From Saccharopolyspora indica (GTDB taxonomy: Bacteria; Actinomycetota; Actinomycetes; Mycobacteriales; Pseudonocardiaceae): a stretch of DNA of 64,000 nt. Location of the stretch: positions 620,001-684,000 of the forward strand of contig NZ_JAQGLB010000002.1 in assembly GCF_027853965.1 (NCBI RefSeq), in the 5' to 3' direction. The notes under the pieces were generated by a model that was not told the DNA's origin, searched no databases, and saw nothing but the letters and a program-made list of their open reading frames with translations. Both the position numbers and the translations under genes were made by a program. Shown here in pieces: positions 48,620 through 55,329 of the stretch; the stretch's first letter is position 1, and each line of letters begins with the position of its first letter.

Positions 48620-49171
48620 ATGGCTAACACCCAAAACCCCGTGATTACGTATGAAGAAATCAAGGCGTGGATACGTCAGATTAATCCGGAGACAGGGAAG
48701 AAATACACCTACGCCGATATTGGCGCGATGTACGGAGTTACCCGGCAGTACATTTCGCTGATTGTGAGGAGGAACGAAAAGGATCGACCGAAGACTGCTC
48801 GGGAAAAGGTTCGAGAGCACTTCCCGTGGCGGGTAAGTAAAGAATTCATCGAAAACGCCCCATGCAAGCGCCTTCGGGACCATGCGGAGTACATGGAAAC
48901 GTATGGCGAAGGAATGAGCCGAGAAAAGCTTGAGCGACTACTCTGGTTTTACAGAAAGCTCAAGGATGAGGACGTTGTGGTGGAGTACGACCCCGAGATT
49001 CCGCCCAACCCGGGCGAGGTGATCACTGGAGGTTTCGCTTACCGAAAGCGACTTCCTTCGGACGGCAAGCTGATCATCCGCGTCAATAAGCACACTCACC
49101 TTACGCCCGAGGGTGAGACTCTGTGGCGTATGCCTAAGCATATGCCAGATCTTGATCGGGCAGCTGACTGA
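48620..49171 (+). CDS. Immunity repressor, L5 gp71-like
   Basis: Maintains lysogeny by binding operator/stoperator sites. 183 aa, the same length as L5 gp71. N-terminal HTH ITYEEIKAWI ... YTYADIGAMYGVTRQYISLIVRR; then the family blocks CKRLRDHAEYM, REKLERLLWFYRKLKDEDVVVEYDP, GGFAYRKR, LIIRVNKHTHLTPEGETLWRMP, which follow those recalled for gp71 position by position. ATG 48620 is chosen; AGAGGAAGG is 13 bases upstream, and TTG 48593 would extend it. A hairpin follows at once. Confidence 0.9.
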   Translation: MANTQNPVITYEEIKAWIRQINPETGKKYTYADIGAMYGVTRQYISLIVRRNEKDRPKTAREKVREHFPWRVSKEFIENAPCKRLRDHAEYMETYGEGMSREKLERLLWFYRKLKDEDVVVEYDPEIPPNPGEVITGGFAYRKRLPSDGKLIIRVNKHTHLTPEGETLWRMPKHMPDLDRAAD

Positions 49172-49207
49172 GAACAGGAACCGGCGAGGGAGGTCGGTTT
49201 CTGTTCT
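49171..49207 (+). terminator. Hairpin after repressor
   Basis: AGAACAGGAACCG/CGGTTTCTGTTCT, 12-13 bp stem with one mismatch, starting in the repressor stop codon; short T-rich end. May end the repressor transcript. Confidence 0.6.
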
Positions 49208-49233
49208 CTCCCCGAACCGTGAACGAGGCATGA

Positions 49234-49584
49234 GTGCGTACCTTTGTCGCCACCACGCAACCAATGGAGATTGCATACTCAGACGGCTTCATTGAAGCTT
49301 GGGTTTTCCAACCCAGCCCCGAATTGAATCCTCTTCTGGAGGTTTGTGCCCATAGAGAAGTCGACCCAGACGACACGATTATCCAGCCGGTCTACGAATA
49401 CCTATCGGACAAGTGCTTTTCCCTGATGGAGGCAGAGGTGGTGAAAGATCCAGCTTGGGTAACTCGTGGCTACTACCGGGTCGTGCACTCGATCTACCCA
49501 GGCTGTCCTGGAAAAGGAGTAGATCACGTGTGCACCCACGAGAGGAGTGAGGGTTGGCAGAATATCGATCGGTATCTCAGCTAA
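49234..49584 (+). CDS. Hypothetical phage protein
   Basis: A 116-aa protein (GTG 49234, MRTFVATTQPMEIAYSDGFI...), no recognised domain. It overlaps the nuclease gene by 31 bp. Adjacent to repressor on the replication side. Confidence 0.62.
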   Translation: MRTFVATTQPMEIAYSDGFIEAWVFQPSPELNPLLEVCAHREVDPDDTIIQPVYEYLSDKCFSLMEAEVVKDPAWVTRGYYRVVHSIYPGCPGKGVDHVCTHERSEGWQNIDRYLS

Positions 49585-50342
49585 AGGAATACCAGAAGTG
49601 CGCGTACGCCTACTACCTGCACCGGATCGAGAACGCTTGGGAGCGTCCCGCGGCCTGGTTGCCACAAGGCTTGGCCGTTCACGAAGCTGCTGAGGCTTGG
49701 GAGCGATCCGGCCGGACGATGAGCCTGGAGCAGGCGCAGGACGTCTTCAAGAGCTCGTACGCGACGCACACCAACCGGCTGGCAGGGGACACGCCGAACT
49801 TCGAGTACTGGTTCTCGTCCGGCCCGTACAAGGGCGAAACCGACGCCGCGCGAAGGCTCGGTATCGGCCTGGAGCAGGTGGAGAAGTACATCAGGTACTA
49901 CATGGAGGCAGCGCCGGAGCAGGTCATCTGGATCACGCCGAGCGGCCAGCCGGCGATCGAGCTCGGGTTCGACATCGACCTCGATGGAGTCCGCGTCAAA
50001 GGCTTCATTGACCAGGTGATTTCGATAGATGAGCACGGCGAGCCGATCGTTCGTGACATCAAGACCGGAAACAAACCGGGTGACGATTTCCAATTGGCGG
50101 TCTACGCGGTAGCCATGAATGAGATGTACGGCACCGACATCAAGACCGGCGACTACTGGATGGGTCGTCAGGGCAAGCCGACGAAGGAGAATTACGACCT
50201 GGAGGTTTGGACGAAAGAGAAGGTTTCAGAAGAGTTTCACAAGGTTGACCAGAGTATCCGGGCTGGCGACTTCCCCGCCTCTCCGGAGGCCGACAAGTGT
50301 CGGTTTTGCTCGGTGGCCTCCGCGTGCGGTTTTCGTATTTGA
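49554..50342 (+). CDS. Cas4/RecB-like PD-(D/E)XK exonuclease
   Basis: A 262-aa nuclease. N-terminal SQLKEYQKCAYAYYLHRI and LPQGLAVHEAAEAWE (RecB/Cas4 helix and His), the catalytic core GFIDQVISIDEHGEPIVRDIKTGNK (D ... D-I-K) at about residues 150-175, QLAVYAVAMNE (the Q-x-x-x-Y motif), and a C-terminal CRFCSVASAC for the Fe-S cluster. Start TTG 49554 after GAGAGGAGTGAGG. Such genes are common in cluster A right arms. Confidence 0.88.
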   Translation: MAEYRSVSQLKEYQKCAYAYYLHRIENAWERPAAWLPQGLAVHEAAEAWERSGRTMSLEQAQDVFKSSYATHTNRLAGDTPNFEYWFSSGPYKGETDAARRLGIGLEQVEKYIRYYMEAAPEQVIWITPSGQPAIELGFDIDLDGVRVKGFIDQVISIDEHGEPIVRDIKTGNKPGDDFQLAVYAVAMNEMYGTDIKTGDYWMGRQGKPTKENYDLEVWTKEKVSEEFHKVDQSIRAGDFPASPEADKCRFCSVASACGFRI

Positions 50343-50358
50343 TGAGTTGACAATAACG
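50340..50358 (+). promoter_or_regulatory. Stoperator-like site, rightward
   Basis: TGATGAGTTGACAATAACG, starting in the nuclease stop codon and directly followed by a terminator. Confidence 0.75.
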
Positions 50359-50362
50359 TATC

Positions 50363-50385
50363 GACCTCCTTCGGGAGGTCTTTTT
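50363..50385 (+). terminator. Rho-independent terminator
   Basis: GACCTCC TTC GGGAGGTC TTTTT, directly downstream of a stoperator-like site. Confidence 0.85.
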
Positions 50386-50409
50386 GTTGCCCTGATGAAG
50401 GAGGGATGA

Positions 50410-52191
50410 ATGTCCAGTCGCGTCGAGGCAGTACAGGATTACCTGAATCGCGGATGGACTCCGTTTCTGTACGAGAGCGAGTTCAACCCAGGGTCGAACT
50501 GGCAGAACTCGAAGGCCGAAGACATCCACTTGGACGTCGTGCGGAACTCCGACTCCCCGGTGGCCCTGCTGCTGGGCAAGGCTTCGGGAATCGTCGCGAT
50601 CGACATCGACGTGCAGAACGGCGGCAGCGCGGAGGCGCTGTTCAAGAAGTACGGGGAGCAGATCAAGGACACCAGAGTCCACAAGACGGCAAGCGGTGGC
50701 TGGCATCTGCTCTTCCGCTACCCGGAGAGCATTGAGGACCTGAAGGGGATCATCGACGCCGGGAAGTGGGTCAACCAGATCGGTCCGGGGATCGACTTCC
50801 TCGGGGACCGGAGGCACGTCCAGGCTCCGCCCACGGTGCGCGTAGGTCACCCGAAGAAGCCGAACGGCAGCTACAAGGTCCTTCGGGACCAGGATCCTGC
50901 TCCGCTGCCGGAGGCGCTTCTCCGGGACTGGCTGAGCGTCATCGGGGACCGGCCGGCGAACGGCATCCCGATCGAGAAGGCGAGCCCGCTCCAGTACAAG
51001 CGGCTGCTCGACCTGCACCACAACAACGTCCAGGCGGCGCGCGATGCCATGCCCGGCACGCTGGACAACACGTTCTATGCCCGGCTGGCCAGCTCGATGC
51101 GGATTGCTCGTGTCCTGCCTGACGAAGTGCTGTCCTACGACGACGTAGAGGCTTCGTTCGGCGACATGCCGTACCCGGTGAGGGACTTCGCCGGTAAGGC
51201 TCAGCGAGCTCGGGAGTTCGCCCAGTCGAATCCGTGGGAGGAGCTGACCACGGATGAGTTCAACATCGACATCCCGCCAGGGGTAGCCCCAGAAGACCTC
51301 TGGGAGTACCTGATGCAGCTCCGCAAGCGCCGGGTGCAAACCGCGGTGCAGGACCAGATCACGAAGGAGCGGATCGAGCGGGAAGCCTCGAAGGTTTCGT
51401 TGCCGGACTTCGAGGTCGGCGACGACTTCCTTTCGCAGGAGATCGACGCCGAGGAGTGGCTGATCGAGGGCCTGCTCCACCACCAGGGCAAGGCGCTGCT
51501 GTCGGCCCAGATGAAGAGCGGCAAGTCCACGATGATGCTGGAGATCATCCGATCGCTGACCTCGGGGACCGAGTTCCTTGGTCGGTTCAGGGTGCCGAAG
51601 CCGCTCACGGTGGCCTTCTACGACATGGAGCTTGGCCGCTCGATGGCACAGCGGTGGCTGCGGGACATCGAGGGAGCCGACTTCAACCGGCTGCACTACG
51701 TCTCGCTCCTCGGGCGAGGCAACGCGGTGGACATGAGGTCCCGGCAGATCCGCGAGGCAACCGCCAGGCGGCTCTCCGGTCTCGGCGTTGACGTCCTGGT
51801 GGTCGATCCGGTGTCGCCGGTGCTGTCGGCCCTGGGGATCTCGGAGAACGACTCCGAGTCGGTCAGGCCGTTCCTGGACAGCTTCGACCAGTTGGCGGTG
51901 GAGGCCGGGTTGTCCGGCGTCATCATCACCGCGCACACCGGGCACGAGAACAAGTCGCGCGCTCGTGGCTCCACGGCATTCGGTGACTGGCCGACGGCCT
52001 TGTGGAACATCCAGCGGGAAGGTGAGACCCAGGATTCGCCTCGGTCGTTCGCCGCGTACGGGCGAGACGTGAACGTGCCCCGAGGTGCATTGGTGTTCCA
52101 CGACCGCACACGCGGATACACATTCGAAGGGGGGTCGTTTGACCACATCACGCAACAGGAGTACGAAAGCCCGTTCTCGGAAGTCCGATAA
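50410..52191 (+). CDS. Primase-polymerase/helicase (AEP + RecA-like ATPase)
   Basis: Replication protein of 593 aa. Residues about 10-185 form a bifunctional prim-pol AEP domain (catalytic AIDIDVQNGG; HKTASGGWHLLFRYP; GIDFLGDRRHVQAPP). Residues about 335-580 form a RecA/RepA-like ATPase: Walker A SAQMKSGKSTMML, Walker B VDVLVVDPVSP, then IITAHTGHENKSRARGSTAFGDWP. In L5-like phages these functions are usually on two genes; here they are fused. Confidence 0.88.
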   Translation: MSSRVEAVQDYLNRGWTPFLYESEFNPGSNWQNSKAEDIHLDVVRNSDSPVALLLGKASGIVAIDIDVQNGGSAEALFKKYGEQIKDTRVHKTASGGWHLLFRYPESIEDLKGIIDAGKWVNQIGPGIDFLGDRRHVQAPPTVRVGHPKKPNGSYKVLRDQDPAPLPEALLRDWLSVIGDRPANGIPIEKASPLQYKRLLDLHHNNVQAARDAMPGTLDNTFYARLASSMRIARVLPDEVLSYDDVEASFGDMPYPVRDFAGKAQRAREFAQSNPWEELTTDEFNIDIPPGVAPEDLWEYLMQLRKRRVQTAVQDQITKERIEREASKVSLPDFEVGDDFLSQEIDAEEWLIEGLLHHQGKALLSAQMKSGKSTMMLEIIRSLTSGTEFLGRFRVPKPLTVAFYDMELGRSMAQRWLRDIEGADFNRLHYVSLLGRGNAVDMRSRQIREATARRLSGLGVDVLVVDPVSPVLSALGISENDSESVRPFLDSFDQLAVEAGLSGVIITAHTGHENKSRARGSTAFGDWPTALWNIQREGETQDSPRSFAAYGRDVNVPRGALVFHDRTRGYTFEGGSFDHITQQEYESPFSEVR

Positions 52192-52609
52192 GCGCTGCAA
52201 GGACTGCACCGCGGAGGGGATCACCACCCGACGCAAGGCACCTTATCCCGGCCCCCGGTGCACCACTCACCACCGAGCAAATAAGAAGCAGCGCAAGGAG
52301 TATTCGCACAAGTCCCACGTCGAGGAAACGTACGGAATCACGTACGAACAGTACTGGGCGATCTACAAAGCACAAGGCGGTGTTTGCTTCATCTGCAAGC
52401 GGGCCAATGGGACTCGGCGCAAGTTATCGGTTGATCACGACCACTCGTGCTGTTCGGGTTCGACCTCATGCTCAAAATGCGTCCGGGGTCTTTTGTGCTC
52501 GACGTGCAATAGGTATGTCCTCGGGCATCTTCGAGACGACACAACGGCACTGCAACGAGCAATCTGGTACCTGGCCAATCCACCTGCACACGGAGTAATA
52601 AAGCGATGA
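52139..52609 (+). CDS. Recombination endonuclease VII
   Basis: Resolves branched DNA. 156 aa from TTG 52139 (AAGGGGGG just upstream). Basic N-terminal region with CKDCTAEG; core GITYEQYWAIYKAQGGVCFICKRANG, SVDHDHSCC, VRGLLCSTCNRYVLGHLRDD, the HNH/EndoVII zinc and DHDH catalytic pattern. Overlaps the helicase gene by 53 bp. Confidence 0.85.
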   Translation: MTTSRNRSTKARSRKSDKRCKDCTAEGITTRRKAPYPGPRCTTHHRANKKQRKEYSHKSHVEETYGITYEQYWAIYKAQGGVCFICKRANGTRRKLSVDHDHSCCSGSTSCSKCVRGLLCSTCNRYVLGHLRDDTTALQRAIWYLANPPAHGVIKR

Positions 52610-52680
52610 AGAACTACGAAGACGACGAGATCTACGACGAAGCGTACGGCCCGGTCAGCCCCCGGAAGGTGCGGTACTGA
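52606..52680 (+). CDS. Very small acidic protein
   Basis: 24 codons (MKNYEDDEIYDEAYGPVSPR ending KVRY), ATG overlapping the previous stop in ATGA. Translation is plausible by coupling; no function known. Confidence 0.45.
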   Translation: MKNYEDDEIYDEAYGPVSPRKVRY

Positions 52681-52681
52681 G

Positions 52682-52891
52682 ATGGAGGAGGAGCGCGGGA
52701 CCGAGTTCGACACAGCGGTAGCGGCCGGGTTCTTCGGAACGGCGCTGACCTGGTTGATGTGGGATCTCGTTGCCTGGTGGGCAGGCTTGATCACGCTGGT
52801 GGTGCTCCTGCTGGGAGCGGCCATCGGGTTCTTCATCTGGCGGGAAGTCCAGATCGATCGCGAGTTCCAGAAGCGCATTCGTCGGTTTTGA
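52682..52891 (+). CDS. Small two-helix membrane protein
   Basis: A 69-aa protein with two hydrophobic helices (about residues 13-33 and 37-55) and a basic C-terminus. No family recognised. Confidence 0.7.
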   Translation: MEEERGTEFDTAVAAGFFGTALTWLMWDLVAWWAGLITLVVLLLGAAIGFFIWREVQIDREFQKRIRRF

Positions 52892-52907
52892 TCAGTTGAC
52901 AATAACG
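52889..52907 (+). promoter_or_regulatory. Stoperator-like site, rightward (exact consensus)
   Basis: TGATCAGTTGACAATAACG starting in the stop codon of the membrane protein gene; identical to the sites at 54279 and 33588 (reverse). Confidence 0.75.
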
Positions 52908-52917
52908 AAGGGGAGAG

Positions 52918-53145
52918 ATGTACGAGGCGCACAAGGTCATCGTGATTACGCCGGAGTCGGCGAACGAGTTCGTCAGTGAGTCGGAGATGCCTATCTCGAT
53001 CGATGATCACCGAAGCCTGTATGTGGCAGAGGTCCAGGACGGCCGGCTCGTCCGCTACAAGGTCTATGCGGCGGATAAGTGGGACACGGTTGAGGTTCAG
53101 CTGGTTGAGGTCGAGGAAGAGGGGGTTGACGACTTTGGTCTCTGA
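52918..53145 (+). CDS. Small hypothetical protein
   Basis: A 75-aa acidic beta-rich protein (MYEAHKVIVITPESANEFVS...), ATG after GGGGAGAG. No domain recognised. Confidence 0.68.
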   Translation: MYEAHKVIVITPESANEFVSESEMPISIDDHRSLYVAEVQDGRLVRYKVYAADKWDTVEVQLVEVEEEGVDDFGL

Positions 53146-53515
53146 TCGGGTTCAGTTCGAGGGCGGAGGGATGCGGGACTCCGAAGCGAATAAGCCTCGC
53201 TTCGACCTGCTGCTCCCGAAGGGCGTTCCGTACGAGCAGCAGTACCTCACCCGGATTGCCCGGCTGATGGCTCGTGGGGCTGCACACTACGCGGACCGGA
53301 ATTGGGAGCAGTTCTCTGATCAGGAGGCATTGGACCGAGCGAAGTCGAGCGCGTTCCGACATTTCATGCAGTGGTTTACCGATGACGAAGTGATCCGTTA
53401 CGTCGAAGACGAGAACGGTGAGCTTTACGAGGTCAACGAAACCGAGGATCACGCCGCTGCGGTGGCGTTCAACATCATGGCTGCCGAGCACATTAAGGGG
53501 AAGCTGAGTGGGTAA
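53135..53515 (+). CDS. dATP/dGTP diphosphohydrolase-like protein (DUF5664)
   Basis: A 126-aa protein. VQFEGGGMRDSEANKPRFDLLLPKG followed by RLMARGAAHYADRNWEQ and AFRHFMQWF...EDHAAAVAFNIMAAEH matches the DUF5664 family pattern. TTG 53135 is preferred over ATG 53171 because the family block begins upstream of that ATG. A role in the nucleotide pool is inferred. Confidence 0.72.
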   Translation: MVSDRVQFEGGGMRDSEANKPRFDLLLPKGVPYEQQYLTRIARLMARGAAHYADRNWEQFSDQEALDRAKSSAFRHFMQWFTDDEVIRYVEDENGELYEVNETEDHAAAVAFNIMAAEHIKGKLSG

Positions 53516-54281
53516 GGACAAGCGAATTGTCGTCATCTCGGATACGCAGTGCCCTTACGAGGACACTCGCGCACTCAAGGCCGTCATTAGGTTCATCGGT
53601 GAATATCAGCCCGACGAGGTGATTCACATTGGGGATGTGGTCGATTATCCGCAGCCTTCGAGGTGGACAAAGGGAACCCGCCAGGAGTTCGAGGGCTCCG
53701 TGTTCGCTGACTCGGAATACACGATCAAGAACCTGATTCAGCCTCTCCGAGAGGCGTATGGCGGTGAGATCGGTTTCCACGAAGGGAATCACGACGAACG
53801 TCCTCGGGTGTACCTGGACAAGTACGCTCCGGCGTTGTCCGGCCCGGCGTACTTCAACTTCGAACACCTGCTGGAGTTCGAGAACTACGAGATCCGACGC
53901 TTGCCGGAGTTCAACAAGGTCGCTCCCGGCTGGATCACGACCCACGGCCACCGCGGTGGGATCAGCCTCTCCAGGATCGCCGGAAACACCGCTCTGAACG
54001 CCGCTCGCAAGCTCGATTCCAATCTCGTGATGGGGCACACCCACCGGCTTGGTATCGGTTCTGAGAGCCGTGGGCGAGGCGGAGTGATCACGTCTCGCGT
54101 TACCGGTATGGAGGTCGGCAACCTGATGGATCAGAAGAAGGCCGGTTATTTGAGGGGTGGTTCGGCCAATTGGCAATCCGGATTCGGGATCATCCAGGTT
54201 AGCGGACCGCACGTGCAGGCCACGCCGATCAGCATCAATGGAAAGAAGTTCACCGTTGATGGCGTCGTTTACCACGTTTGA
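53508..54281 (+). CDS. Calcineurin-like phosphoesterase, Bxb1 gp47-like (candidate recombination directionality factor)
   Basis: A 257-aa protein. Metal motifs ISDTQ, IGDVVD, GNHDE, THGHRGG and MGHTH are all intact. The sequence tracks Bxb1 gp47 closely as I recall it (PSRWTKGTRQEFEGSVF, EGNHDERPRVYLDKYAPAL, GMEVGNLMD, GNWQ-like GGSANWQSGFG). In Bxb1 that protein is the directionality factor that makes the serine integrase excise. GTG 53508 overlaps the previous gene by 8 bp. Confidence 0.88.
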   Translation: MGKDKRIVVISDTQCPYEDTRALKAVIRFIGEYQPDEVIHIGDVVDYPQPSRWTKGTRQEFEGSVFADSEYTIKNLIQPLREAYGGEIGFHEGNHDERPRVYLDKYAPALSGPAYFNFEHLLEFENYEIRRLPEFNKVAPGWITTHGHRGGISLSRIAGNTALNAARKLDSNLVMGHTHRLGIGSESRGRGGVITSRVTGMEVGNLMDQKKAGYLRGGSANWQSGFGIIQVSGPHVQATPISINGKKFTVDGVVYHV

Positions 54282-54297
54282 TCAGTTGACAATAACG
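54279..54297 (+). promoter_or_regulatory. Stoperator-like site, rightward (exact consensus)
   Basis: TGATCAGTTGACAATAACG, starting in the phosphoesterase stop codon and just before the next ribosome-binding site. Confidence 0.75.
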
Positions 54298-54309
54298 CAA
54301 GGAGAGAAG

Positions 54310-54939
54310 TTGATCGAGTTCAAGGAAGAGGTCGAGCGGGCCGCTAGCTACGTGGCTCGTGACTGGCCAGGCGTCATCGAGGCCGACGACATCGTTCAGG
54401 AAATCTGGATCAGGCTGATGGAGTCGCCGAAGGCGCAGGAATCCCTCCGAGAAGCGGAATCAGCTCTGCGGTTCGATGTACTTAAGCGATGGGGGAAGCA
54501 GGTTGCAAGTCAGTATTCGAACTCCTACGAACTGTTCTCCGGCAATTCGTACTACGGCACTGACCGAGTTCGTAGTTTGCTCAAGTCGGGCCTGCTGACT
54601 GCCGCCCGCTGGGATCTCGGCGAGATGAACGAGACACTGACCGAATTCCTGGATCTGCATGAGGGGTTCGATCACCTCAAGCGAACCAGTGATTACGGCC
54701 AGGTCATCTGGGATGAATACGTGGAGGGCGACTACAGCAAGGAGAAGCCTTCGGAGCGAATGAAGCTCTCCAGGGCGGTTACGGCACTCACCGACGCGAT
54801 GAACCAGACGCACAAGCGACGGTTCGCGGAGCACGCCGAGGGGCCAGGAACACGCAAGGTCGTTTCAAACGAGAAGGCTCGACTGATTTCCAAGTCTGAC
54901 CTCAACGAGGACAACAAGGTCAATGCCTTCGCGCAGTAA
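54310..54939 (+). CDS. Sigma factor-like protein (weak)
   Basis: A 209-aa protein from TTG 54310 (AAGGAGAG upstream). Residues about 10-40 (AASYVARDWPGVIEADDIVQEIWIRLMES) resemble sigma-70 region 2 (DDLVQEVFLRL type). The C-terminal part (RAVTALTDAMNQTHKRRFAEHAEG) could be a degenerate region 4. It may be a transcription factor for late genes, or only share a helical pattern. Confidence 0.55.
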   Translation: MIEFKEEVERAASYVARDWPGVIEADDIVQEIWIRLMESPKAQESLREAESALRFDVLKRWGKQVASQYSNSYELFSGNSYYGTDRVRSLLKSGLLTAARWDLGEMNETLTEFLDLHEGFDHLKRTSDYGQVIWDEYVEGDYSKEKPSERMKLSRAVTALTDAMNQTHKRRFAEHAEGPGTRKVVSNEKARLISKSDLNEDNKVNAFAQ

Positions 54940-54949
54940 GGAGAGGGAA

Positions 54950-55186
54950 GTGGCTGCGACCCTGATCGGCCTGTTCCGTGGAGACATCTCCAAGGGAATT
55001 TACGACGATGAGGATCTAGACGATTACGAGCGGCAGCAGGATCGAGCGCTGCCGCACAACCCGTATGCGGATGACGAAGAGTTGGAGCTGGAGCTGACAC
55101 CATTCGACAAGCCCTACAGGTTGGAGAACTGGCCGATTGAGGATCTGATCGGTTACGTCGGAGGAGCTAAGGAGCTGTATCCGTGA
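54950..55186 (+). CDS. Small acidic hypothetical protein
   Basis: A 78-aa protein, GTG 54950 after AAGGAGAGG (MAATLIGLFRGDISKGIYDD...). Strongly acidic. Overlaps the next start by 4 bp. No family recognised. Confidence 0.65.
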   Translation: MAATLIGLFRGDISKGIYDDEDLDDYERQQDRALPHNPYADDEELELELTPFDKPYRLENWPIEDLIGYVGGAKELYP

Positions 55187-55329
55187 AAGAGCCGTTCGAG
55201 ATTCGGTCAATGGTCGAGGCTGCACTTGCCCTGCACGAGTACTACACCAGCCTGATCGAGGCGGGATTCAGCGAGGGGCAGGCATTCGAGCTTACCAAGA
55301 TGATGATTACCGGAGGGAATGCTAGTTGA
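55183..55329 (+). CDS. Small conserved-looking phage protein
   Basis: A 48-aa protein (GTG 55183) with the pattern HEYYTSLIEAGFSEGQAFEL, a helical small-protein type seen next to phage replication genes. Function unknown; its stop TGA overlaps the reductase ATG. Confidence 0.65.
   Translation: MKEPFEIRSMVEAALALHEYYTSLIEAGFSEGQAFELTKMMITGGNAS

Noticed and set aside
53135-53515. dATP/dGTP diphosphohydrolase-like protein as a sign of a 2-aminoadenine (Z) genome
   Set aside because: No PurZ or matching polymerase clade is visible in the window; the polymerase is of the usual cluster A type.
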